Below are positions 30,301 through 34,699 of a DNA stretch of 64,000 bases, in pieces. This stretch comes from Phoronis australis (taxonomy: Eukaryota > Phoronida > Phoronidae): contig NMRA01000390.1 of NCBI GenBank assembly GCA_002633005.1, forward strand, positions 207,544-271,543, written 5' to 3'. Each line of letters begins with the position of its first letter. The stretch's first letter is position 1. A program made the translations under genes and the position numbers. Under the pieces are notes generated by a model, which worked only from the letters and a program-made list of their open reading frames with translations, was not told where the DNA came from and searched no databases.

Positions 30301-32765
30301 ATCCTGAGTGTTCTCATTTTCATTTGTCAAGCAGAACAATGTGATGTTTTTATAGGAAGTCTGTCCTTCTAACTAAACTACAACGGAAAAAAGAAACCAT
30401 CACGCAGATTATGAGGAAAATAAGACCAGGCAAAAAGGACGACACTTCAAGACACAGAAGACGGCATGCACTTTTAATTAAAATGAAGTTAGTGTGTTGG
30501 ATGACTTATTGTTTTGCGTAGCCAGCCAGCCAGCTAGCTGTATGAAGACTATTGTCAAAACATAGCCTTACTTGGTACTACTGAGACAGTATGTTGAGGT
30601 CCATCAGACCTCGAAAGTGCACACAGCCATGGTAGTTCTGCTCGTCACCTCGACGTGAAACTAGTACCAACATGTAGAGCTAAAGGCCGGCGAGGGTGCA
30701 TGCAAAATTTGTGAGTCAACCAACACTCACCTTGCCCGTTACAGCAGTTTAAGAGAAGAGCAATCTAATAGACGTCATTTTCTTGTGTGATTTTCCGCCT
30801 TTTGTAACAAAAAAAACTATTTCATTGTTTTGAAAACAGTAAGCTCGTGACACACACACGCGCCATTTCCTAAAGTTTTGTGACATCTCTCGGGAGATGA
30901 TAACAGCTTCAAACCAGTAAAATTTGTTACTGGTATTAAAACATAATGAAGTGAAACAAATTGCGATAATTTGTTGTGACGTGTACGCAACTTCATAATA
31001 TTTCATGGCGCCAAAAACCAAAGCAAAAGACCGTGCCGCAATTTTAGCAGCAGAATAACAGTAGAACGCCATTTTTTTTTCAAGAACGGTAAATAGTTTA
31101 GTGTACTGAAGGAAGAGTGTAGTTTTTAATGACACTAATTTTGTATCAGATTTTATCAGGTCATTTTTGACCCACATGTGCGCGAAGCTGCATATTAGTA
31201 TATACCTTTGTGCCAAGGCTACGTCTTGCATTGCTGGGAATTCATAGACGTCGAAAGTTTCTTGGTAGGAATTCTGCATTTTCTAAACACGATACTAGCC
31301 CTAGTAGATGGTGACATCAACGCACGAAACAATCATTTTTATTGACATTGGCAGCACTTTGTGGTGACCGACGGTAAACGGCTGGGCGACTGAACTTTGT
31401 GCTGAGCGAGTAGATTTTCTGACTGGCTGGGCGACAGGAGTTTTGAAAGCTGTGTATATCCCTGACAGTCCCAGTTACATTTACTTACACTCCTGTTCTT
31501 GGAGTTGATGTGCAATAGCTCCATCTTCATGGACAAGCCACCTCTTGCAAACTATAAGTAGAAACCACAAAGTAGTTTTTATAACAACATATTATTTCAT
31601 ACCTTGGAATAATTTTTATTCATCATTATTGCATTTCTGAGTGTTTTTTGGCGATTGTAATGTGCAAATTTTACACTATGACAGATACATGAAGCATTTC
31701 GGTAAAAAATGCTGTCCTCGCTAAATACTAAATAGTACTAAATATTTAGTATTTGTAGCGAGGACAGCTGTCTGGCACACGTCGATCAGTCGGATATAAT
31801 GGACCCTAACTTATTCCAAATAAATCCACTAAATGTAGGTCTAAATGAATGATTTTGGTATCATTGCATTCCTCAGACATCTGGCTATCCGTAAAAATTC
31901 TTTTCACGAAAATCAATTACTCTAGTCTATAACTACGCCATTCCAAACTTGGTCCACTTTAGCCACGCGCACCGTGAAATCGGCAGCCATTTCAGGGAAC
32001 TTACTATATCTAGCGCCATCTATCGACAATTTGCTACAATACGTGCTGTTCCTTTTTCATCAGTCAACACGGACGACAATAACATGACGATGACAGATAC
32101 GATCGTCATCGTGAGAGAGACGACGAAGGTGATGACGAGAGCAGACGTATGATGTCTGATGATTAATAACGATGACGTTAATAATTGACGAAATCGACCA
32201 ATGACGTTGACTGATGAAAAAGGAACAGCGCGTGTTGTATCAAATTGCCGATAGATGGCGCTAGATAAAGTAAGTTCCCTGAAAAGGCTGCCGATTTCAC
32301 GATGCGCATGGCTAAAGTGGACTGAGTTCGGAATAGCGTAGTTATAGACTAGAGTAATTGAGGGTCATGAAAATGATTACTACGGATAGCCAGATGTCTG
32401 AGGAATGCAACGATACCAAAATCATTCATTTAGACCAACATTGAGTGGATTTATTTGGAATAAGTTAGGGTCCATTATATCCGACTAGTGCCAACGTTCG
32501 TGCGTCAAATTAGTTTTGCGCTTGCATCACATCAGGATGCTAAGCGTTGAGCCCTAAAAATTCGCTGCCTATATTACAATAATGTTCCAACATCCCTGCC
32601 ACCTGGGTTAGTGGACCCGAACTAGTTCTATGACTAGTATTAGACTTTCGTCTCACCATTTTCAACTCGCCCATCCTCCGGTAGACTTTCAGGGTCGGGG
32701 TTGTCTCTAGACACTCCTCGAGTAATTTTCACTCTTCCACCGGCTGCCTCGTCTACCTGGGCCAT
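263..32765 (-). CDS. CCDC50: CCDC50 (Ymer) coiled-coil ubiquitin-binding adaptor, whole gene model
   Basis: Joined minus-strand exons: 32765-32657, 31551-31489, 20430-20292, 16663-16561, 13012-12935, 12388-12317, 12048-11892, 10667-10562, 7895-7784, (one missing), 2111-2049, 381-263. Each has AG/GT borders, and phases agree through exon 9 (313 codons). In the known family CCDC50 is a cytosolic tyrosine-phosphorylated adaptor that binds polyubiquitin through MIU motifs and acts in EGFR down-regulation and as an autophagy receptor. Recognition rests on the N-terminal block VCKRWLVHEDGAIAHQLQEQ, the following segment RTDIQVSKYVQNEEEVRAQE, and repeated D/E-x-A-x-x-L-Q-E (MIU-like) units near residues 46-57, 106-117, 137-148, 163-175, 187-199 and 280-291. 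The C-terminal exons are basic and low-complexity. The visible parts total about 373 residues plus the missing exon. Human isoforms are 306 and 482 residues. Exon 9 ends in phase 0 while exon 10 needs phase 1, so an exon of 3n+1 bases is unseen. Confidence 0.88.
540..720. repeat. short internally repeated stretch with GAAGTTTCGGT motifs
   Basis: In CCDC50's last intron, variants of gaaactt(c)g and gaagtttcggt recur on both strands, including a small palindrome centred on ctt cggtgagtaccg aag near 645-663. Probably a degraded MITE. The rest of the intron (385-2045) shows nothing else apart from the tRNA-like sequence at 1718-1795. Confidence 0.35.
1718..1795 (-). repeat. tRNA-derived SINE head / tRNA pseudogene
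   Basis: On the minus strand GCAGTGT at the 5' side pairs with ACACTGC at the 3' side as a 7-bp acceptor stem. An A-box-like TGGCCTAGTG and a B-box-like GAGTTCAAGTCC are correctly placed, with a plausible T arm. No clean anticodon stem could be drawn, so it is called tRNA-derived rather than a functional tRNA. Confidence 0.6.
2049..2111 (-). CDS. CCDC50: CCDC50 coding exon 10 (probable)
   Basis: 63-nt exon, TGTTTAG acceptor, GTTAGT donor, phase 1 to 1, encoding APHTQDARPYTQAEEAWNPQ. Low complexity, so assigned from splice signals and from in-frame joining to exon 11 rather than from similarity. Its phase does not fit exon 9 directly, which implies an unseen exon between. Confidence 0.6.
3439..3519 (+). 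CDS. isolated plus-strand terminal-exon-like ORF, unidentified
   Basis: Preceded by a textbook acceptor (ttatcttgctttcacag). 26 codons, DKRPKFYITSINNHMKFEYD then Y-L-G-R-L-K and TAG. It lies antisense in a CCDC50 intron. No upstream partner exon was found in the window and the family was not recognised. It may be the last exon of a gene starting left of the window, or a chance match. Confidence 0.25.
   Translation, partial: DKRPKFYITSINNHMKFEYDYLGRLK
3806..3994. repeat. long near-perfect hairpin (86-bp arms, 17-nt loop)
   Basis: Left arm 3806-3891 and right arm 3909-3994 are reverse complements with about four mismatches. Each arm holds the sequence tggaccaactgagaaatttt or its complement. 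Such a compact fold-back is either a miniature fold-back MITE or a hairpin that could give small RNAs if the intron is transcribed. Confidence 0.85.
4057..4132. repeat. 16-bp tandem repeat
   Basis: About five copies of a unit like ctttcattcaatttac, creating a repetitive in-frame stretch of Phe, Ile, Gln and Leu codons with no coding meaning. Confidence 0.85.
5347..5722 (+). pseudogene. THAP-domain ORF of element A1, frameshifted
   Basis: Starts MPRCCYVPGCTHYRLTRALG, a C2CH THAP zinc finger with C-x4-C spacing, continuing R-R-F-P-K-D. Near 5455 two bases are missing relative to the intact copy at 46141. The frame changes and the second half (V-C-A-K-H-F, the C-x2-H of the finger, then basic tail) is in another frame. 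Without the shift the ORF would be about 130 residues, one THAP finger and a proline-rich tail. Confidence 0.75.
5976..6152 (-). pseudogene. second, inverted THAP start in the right arm of A1
   Basis: On the minus strand an ATG inside the right inverted repeat begins with the same C-C-x codons as the left THAP ORF, but lacks about nine bases (the P-G-C turn) and then runs into unrelated sequence. This shows the inverted repeat extends into coding sequence. No functional finger remains. Confidence 0.6.
7784..7895 (-). CDS. CCDC50: CCDC50 coding exon 9 (C-terminal MIU)
   Basis: 112-nt exon, TGTTTAG acceptor, GTATGT donor, phase 2 to 0. It encodes QQDQDMEIARLLQEQEHKRR, which closely matches the A-Q-D-E-E-I-A-R-L-L MIU of human CCDC50, then a proline-containing tail. 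A B-family TTAA element lies immediately upstream in the intron (7965-10050). Confidence 0.9.
8955..9481 (+). pseudogene. degraded coding block inside B1, possibly P2X7R-C-terminal-like
   Basis: The first part is acidic (PELDECSSDEDFTGRSLGLT, then Y-Q-F-E-P-E-Y). Later frames give L-S-W-Y-Q-C-A-N-C and H-L-D-F-A-P-x-L-N-R, resembling the W-C-x-C-G-N-C and H-P-x-F-x-x-x-C-L-N pattern of the P2X7 receptor intracellular domain, which is often found in invertebrate transposon-like proteins. Stops and frame changes interrupt it. The family assignment is tentative. Confidence 0.35.
9630..9939 (-). pseudogene. THAP-domain relic in B1
   Basis: Minus-strand ORF (9939-9712) holds GISFFRFPREHIILGKWLTV, matching the F-x-F-P...K-W core of THAP domains, with C-x(n)-C upstream. 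The closing C-x2-H is degraded: further downstream the block reads Y-L-R-V-F-R-Q-H-F, with Phe where Cys is expected. Not functional as read. Confidence 0.6.
10562..10667 (-). CDS. CCDC50: CCDC50 coding exon 8
   Basis: 106-nt exon, CTTCAG acceptor, GTGGTC donor, phase 1 to 2. It encodes an acidic Ser/Asp-rich linker (DEADAGSVSPTIEDTGDFSD) with one tyrosine, ending D-K-D-E-E-L-R. It may correspond to the variable middle of the protein, where vertebrates splice an optional large exon. Confidence 0.85.
11620..11875. repeat. ~34-bp minisatellite
   Basis: About seven imperfect copies of a unit containing atcctggatgaacccctggc followed by tcctctccat. It lies just beyond the splice donor of CCDC50 exon 7 (11892), inside the following intron. 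Confidence 0.85.
11892..12048 (-). CDS. CCDC50: CCDC50 coding exon 7
   Basis: 157-nt exon, TGTTGTAG acceptor, GTTTGT donor, phase 0 to 1. It begins QLARKLQRREEAKYEQRKRE, a third MIU-like unit followed by a highly basic helix, and ends H-R-R-G-S. Confidence 0.87.
12317..12388 (-). CDS. CCDC50: CCDC50 coding exon 6
   Basis: 72-nt symmetric 0-0 exon, GTTTTAG acceptor, GTACAC donor. It encodes LIARQVAARLKTEETSEDQL and ends L-S-D-E. A second single-cassette exon of the same design as exon 5. Confidence 0.85.
12935..13012 (-). CDS. CCDC50: CCDC50 coding exon 5
   Basis: 78-nt exon, TTCCGGCAG acceptor, GTAGAT donor, symmetric phase 0 to 0. It encodes ELASQYQEYLMKREQELLKS and then R-L-T-Q-D-E. The junctions on both sides fall inside D-E | x-x-A units, so the exon reads as one MIU-like cassette. 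Confidence 0.85.
13047..13132. repeat. 43-bp tandem duplication
   Basis: Two adjacent, nearly identical copies of a unit ending in acagaatggtgcactgtc, 35 bases upstream (minus strand) of the CCDC50 exon 5 acceptor. Confidence 0.85.
13140..13640 (+). mobile_element. LINE 3' fragment (C-terminal zinc knuckle)
   Basis: Plus-strand reading QVIQILTGYCNLARQIHYWT, one frameshift, then C-S-E-C-G-T-N-I-E-T-P-K-H-L. The same arrangement is found in the LINE at 37.7-39.5 kb (I-T-G-H-C-N-L-A-R-H and C-P-N-C-G-L-Q-A-E-T-S-Q-H-L). It is the end of an RNase H-bearing LINE, truncated at its 5' side as is usual. Confidence 0.7.
13903..14262 (-). CDS. unassigned 119-codon ORF in a CCDC50 intron
   Basis: Basic, histidine-rich ORF beginning MDGVRHTRIPGIVCKLVLHL, with no recognised domain. 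No signal peptide or clear splice frame was seen, and it is flanked by repeats. Could be a transposase relic or chance. Low confidence as a gene. Confidence 0.2.
   Translation of the reverse strand: MDGVRHTRIPGIVCKLVLHLHIHNLMRHSIFKKSVRDNVQVVKPGDRLNVYYPNIKSHHLVIKKNPSRKRLRPVAKCHIVYSHVMWTNVYVCAHSGKKHYIGHMVWKVVHAHERRLHSR
14290..15890. other. intron stretch without recognisable features
   Basis: AT-rich CCDC50 intron sequence. Only a short CA-rich stretch near 15590-15615 and a C-run near 15345-15360 stand out. Confidence 0.5.
15895..16240 (+). repeat. CTCF-motif repeat C, diverged fragment
   Basis: Three copies of the CCACNAG-type motif (near 15905, 16042 and 16182, the last reading gccaccagagggtgctaca) spaced about 140 bp. 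The intervening text (gccaaatttcaccaagatcc) matches the arrays at 18.2 and 22.0 kb. Confidence 0.7.
16325..16510. repeat. ~20-bp minisatellite
   Basis: About nine imperfect copies of attgaccaagcttgagtaat directly downstream of CCDC50 exon 4 in the intron. Confidence 0.85.
16561..16663 (-). CDS. CCDC50: CCDC50 coding exon 4
   Basis: 103-nt exon, CTTGTAG acceptor, GTAACT donor, phase 2 to 0. It encodes AEKDEKIAKQLEEENKRLVQ and more coiled coil ending in R-D-D-E. Contains one MIU-like unit, and the final D-E forms the start of the next unit across the junction. Confidence 0.88.
16680..18225. other. intron stretch without recognisable features
   Basis: AT-rich CCDC50 intron. Short ORFs on both strands have no splice signals or recognisable motifs. 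Sequence near 18000-18060 (gacagacggacgtgacagatg) may be an old edge of the satellite family that follows. Confidence 0.4.
18230..19165 (+). repeat. CTCF-motif satellite-like element C, copy 1
   Basis: Monomers of about 145, 159 and 147 bp, each opening with a CCACTAG core: TGGCCACTAGGTGGCGC at 18360, gccactagggggcacacc at 18510, gccactaggaggtgccac at 18655, ggccactaagtggcgc at 18815 and gccactagggggaac at 18962. It ends in the family tail (gacggcataatg, then tataaatatgtgggcg). No ORF. Confidence 0.85.
19962..20090. repeat. GC-rich direct repeat with ggggctatagcccc palindromes
   Basis: Two copies, about 82 bp apart, of a block containing ggctatagcccc followed by ttttcagtgctgc. Low-copy tandem duplication in the intron next to CCDC50 exon 3. 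Confidence 0.7.
20292..20430 (-). CDS. CCDC50: CCDC50 coding exon 3
   Basis: 139-nt exon, TTTCAG acceptor, GTGAGT donor, phase 1 to 2. It encodes NEHFGWNRKTRRTVRTDIQV, then a charged coiled coil rich in E, Q and K ending in KEMKRL. It aligns by eye with the N-R-x-V-Q-x-D-L-Q-V-A-K segment of human CCDC50. The intron before it is about 11 kb. Confidence 0.88.
20836..21387. repeat. 25-bp minisatellite running into an assembly gap
   Basis: About 22 nearly identical copies of ttaccacaagttgtttata plus cataca. The unit lacks a stop in any plus frame and 25 is not a multiple of 3, so all three frames stay open and appear as long ORFs. These are artefacts. The array stops at the gap, so its true length is unknown. 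Confidence 0.95.
21388..21780. other. assembly gap (N run)
   Basis: 393 undetermined bases at the end of the 25-bp minisatellite. Most likely unresolved repeat copies. Confidence 0.98.
22025..23195 (+). repeat. CTCF-motif satellite-like element C, copy 2 (best array)
   Basis: Motifs at about 22053, 22079, 22222, 22381, 22527, 22672, 22832 and 22979. From 22079 on the spacings are 143-147 and 159-160 bp, repeating with a higher-order period near 450 bp (22222 to 22672, 22381 to 22832, 22527 to 22979). Three monomer types alternate: gccactagggggcacaccgg, gccactaggaggcgccacag and tggccactaggtggcgcaaa. The tail has (ggac)n, gacggcataatgcgtc and the palindrome cacatataaatatgtg. Confidence 0.9.
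23280..24200 (+). repeat. CTCF-motif repeat C, diverged array 3
   Basis: Older monomers: tggccactagatggcgcag at 23537, tggccactagatggtgcaaa at 23701, tggccactagatgacgcaaa at 24001 and gccactagtgggcac near 24115. A 300-bp block with gcattgaaatgc and aatgcat is repeated (near 23630 and 23930). No tail. The array ends where element B2 is inserted at TTAA (24201). Confidence 0.8.
24205..25735. mobile_element. TTAA element B2, right end replaced by a minisatellite
   Basis: Left end AGGAGAATGCCACCC after TTAA at 24201-24204. Internal sequence follows B1 and B3 but lacks the 9.2-9.6 kb block of B1. The right part holds a THAP relic on the minus strand (W-K-W-L-A-V-V-K-N-E-R-H-A and R-V-C-G-stop-H-F, so the C-x2-H contains a stop). 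The expected GGCATTCTCCT end is absent. The sequence passes into the 63-bp repeat. Confidence 0.7.
25736..26245. repeat. 63-bp minisatellite, open on both strands
   Basis: About eight copies of a 63-bp unit. Because 63 is 21 codons, a 21-residue period appears (V-E-D-T-T-C-K-C-C-V-T-R-D-C-D-Q-Q-E-E-L-W) and a 183-codon plus-strand ORF (25776-26327) results, with long ORFs on the minus strand too. No start context, splice signal or homology supports a protein. Confidence 0.9.
26819..27043 (-). mobile_element. LINE reverse transcriptase fragment (Y-A-D-D motif)
   Basis: The minus-strand ORF includes MYADDTCLLIPMVMNSLKEN, the catalytic Y-A-D-D loop of a non-LTR reverse transcriptase with following helix. 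Flanks do not continue the domain. A short CTCF-motif fragment adjoins at 27050-27190 (gccactagaagtcgcc). Confidence 0.6.
27050..27190 (+). repeat. CTCF-motif repeat C, fragment
   Basis: Contains ccaaatttcacaaagattct, gttaaggagatacagc and then tgccactagaagtcgccaca, in the order of one monomer of the family. Confidence 0.6.
27195..30510. other. CCDC50 intron stretch, mostly unassigned
   Basis: An ATG at 28873 opens a 49-codon ORF (MSSAVKRPKRIRGLFYKPRD, acidic tail) that could be a coding relic but has no recognised family. 29690-30070 is a degenerate low-complexity tract repeating tctatacta(t)tatt and acaaatttcc. Nothing else was supported. Confidence 0.4.
30519..31221. mobile_element. TAGCC-ended DNA element D1
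   Basis: Starts TAGCCAGCCAGCCAGCTAGC and ends CCAAGGCTA, so the ends are TAGCC/GGCTA inverted. Its interior is shared with D2 (51190-51881) and D3 (52871-54108), in opposite orientation. A 176-codon minus-strand ORF (31279-30749) spans it and partly resembles the frame in D2, but has no recognised domain. No clear target duplication here. Confidence 0.65.
31489..31551 (-). CDS. CCDC50: CCDC50 coding exon 2
   Basis: 63-nt exon after a TACTTATAG acceptor and before a GTAAGT donor, phase 1 to 1. It encodes CKRWLVHEDGAIAHQLQEQE, the most conserved block of the family and its first MIU-like helix. Only about 1.1 kb separates it from exon 1, and that intron contains a 719-bp fold-back element. Confidence 0.88.
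31705..31772. repeat. small perfect hairpin
   Basis: ctgtcctcgctaaatacta and its reverse complement flank a short AT loop (tagtactaaatat). It abuts the larger fold-back at 31774. Confidence 0.8.
31774..32492. mobile_element. fold-back element F with ~290-bp arms
   Basis: Left arm (31774 to about 32070) reappears inverted at about 32205 to 32492. Shared landmarks are agtcggatataatggaccc, tgattttggtatc, atctggctatccgta, agcgccatctatcg and gttcctttttcatcag. The ~130-bp loop is rich in gatgacg/cgtcatc. No ORF of note. Located in CCDC50 intron 1. Confidence 0.85.
32657..32765 (-). CDS. CCDC50: CCDC50 coding exon 1 (start codon)
   Basis: ATG at 32765-32763 opens MAQVDEAAGGRVKITRGVS and runs 36 codons plus one base to a GTGAGA donor. 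It is acidic and poorly conserved, as the first exon of this family is. The start was chosen because it is the in-frame ATG whose phase-1 end joins exon 2 to give V-C-K-R-W, matching V-C-R-D-F of vertebrate CCDC50. Confidence 0.85.
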
Positions 32766-32934
32766 GTCAGAGCCCTAAACAGCCGACAATGGTAAACTTG
32801 GACGTTTAATGATTCACTTTAGAATAATTTAATGTTTTGATAAAACGAAACATGGATGATGAACAGGTTCCTTTTCCGGTCTTGTCACAACGACATCTAG
32901 TGGCAACTGAAAGAAGTATACAGCCTGTGGTAGT
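32766..32934 (-). promoter_or_regulatory. CCDC50 5' UTR/promoter region with a CTCF-like site
   Basis: The 170 bases upstream of the CCDC50 ATG are unique and bounded by a LINE 3' end at about 32935. No TATA box is seen. At 32891-32906 the minus strand reads TTGCCACTAGATGTCG, which matches the CCACTAG core shared with the satellite arrays in the introns. Promoter function is inferred from position only. Confidence 0.35.
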
Positions 32935-33400
32935 AGTAGTAGTAATAATCTTTATTTAAAAGTCGGTGAGATTTAACAATGAAACGTTAGCACAAGTGCT
33001 ATTATCCGACAAATTTAAAATCTACAAAATGAAGATACAGAACTAAAATACTAGCTAATTCTACAGTACGGAGAATATACAGAACTTAAACATCAATATA
33101 AATACAAAAATACACATACATGTTACGGAGCGTGTAGACATTCGTATCACTGAGTTTTCAAAAGAGCAGATCTCAGAGCAAAAATCATGAGCAACAGTGG
33201 CAAATTCATTGAAGGCAGTACATTGTCTCATTACTGATGGTAATGAGTTCCACAGCAAAGTACCTTTATGGGAGATTGAGTCGCATCCGTAAGTCCAAAG
33301 CGTTTCACAAGTAGAGACAGTTTTCACTTCCGAGAGACCGTATCCAGACTCTAAATTCAAGCTTTCCTGACAAAGATAAGCATTTCATCCGCCAACTAGT
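32935..33400 (-). mobile_element. LINE 3' end fragment
   Basis: A minus-strand ORF contains ISHKGTLLWNSLPSVMRQCT, the R-x-x-G-x-x-L-W-N-S-L-P motif typical of the C-terminal end of CR1/L2/Rex-type LINE proteins. The 3' side ends in a (tac/tag)n-like tract at 32930-32948. Confidence 0.65.
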
Positions 33401-34004
33401 TAGAGAGCAGCTCCTAGCCTTATCTAAGAGTTGTGAGTAGCTTGACTCGCTGTCACAAATTTTAAAGCACGGTGTTGTATCTTTTCCATTTTCCTACTTT
33501 TCTGTATTCCACATAGGTGCTAAACGAGGGGGCAGTGATTAAAATAGGATCTTATAAATGCATAGTATAACTTAAGCTTACTGTTAATGCCTAAAACATT
33601 ACGAAGACGGAACAAGGCAGAGAGATTACCGTCGCTTTAAACCTGTGGCCCCTTTTGAATTCTTATTTGGAAAGACATCGAAATGATTTTTATTTTGTTA
33701 GGGTTCTCAATATTTCTTCTATTGCTTCAATATAAAATGAACAGGATTCTTTTGTCGATAAATGTTCTTAAAGAGCTCCCACCATGATCCTGTGTCTCGA
33801 AAAGAATTTTATTGATACATCTCAAGGGATTTGATGGCCTTTATACCAGTTGCTAAGAAACAAGCCAAAAAAAGTGTTTAAAAGGTATTTTTCTGTTATG
33901 GGGGTTGTACGTATAATGGGTGACCGTCTCCGCCCGGGTTGATTTTACCAGGGCGATACTGAGGAGTTGTGAGGAAAGTCCGCTGAGAGCCGCCTTTTTT
34001 AGAC

Positions 34005-34200
34005 ATGAAAAAGTGCGTTTGTGGAGGCTGCAACTTGACAGAGAAGACGTATGTGTTCAAATTTCCTAATCACGTGAAAGTTGCACAGAAATGGCTTCGG
34101 TTTGTGCGCTGTAAGGTGGAATGATGTGTGTGGAAGATACGATTCGGTCGGGAGTCAAATTTTGTTCGGCATATTTCAGTCAAGAAATCGTGCGGTTTCC
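34005..34200 (+). pseudogene. THAP-domain relic
   Basis: ATG at 34005 opens MKKCVCGGCNLTEKTYVFKF, then P-N-H-V-K-V-A-Q-K-W-L-R-F-V-R, a good THAP N-terminal half, before a stop. The next frame continues G-V-K-F-C-S-A-Y-F-S, where Tyr replaces the zinc-binding His. It has no visible inverted repeats, so the parent element is unclear. Confidence 0.6.
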
Positions 34201-34699
34201 GGGCTGAATTTTATAGTATTATATTTCTGTGTATGTCTTAATAAATTGTTAACTGTTAGAAGAAACCGTGTTTCGATTAAACACAAAAGCGGTGTTACTA
34301 TGAAGGACTCGCCACCTTCTAAGTGCATTCTACAAATTTTATAAATAATGAACAAACTGCTTCAATTCTAAGGAGAGTTATGCCTGAGGCCTTCGACCTC
34401 TGCCCAGATCGAGTACTAACTTCATCATGGCAACAGCGAGTACGAGTGACCCACGTTTAATTTGTCGGTGATTATTAAGTGTCTATTTTGTGAATATTGA
34501 CCACCCCTTGGTTCAGATGGTTGTGGCTCATATATGTTTCTCGTGCAAGTGGAGTTGATATGGCATCAAAGCCGACGAAAGTTCGCTAAGTGGGAAATTG
34601 AATTCATTGTCTGGTATTATGTGATTCCTGTATCCACTCTCCTCTCTGTCTGCCGCTGAAAATAAGTGTCCAGGTCTCGCTCCAAATCGGCTTTGTCTT

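Noticed and set aside
30749-31279. 176-codon ORF as a host gene
   Set aside because: It spans the TAGCC-ended element D1. The related frame in D2 is broken and no domain is recognised.
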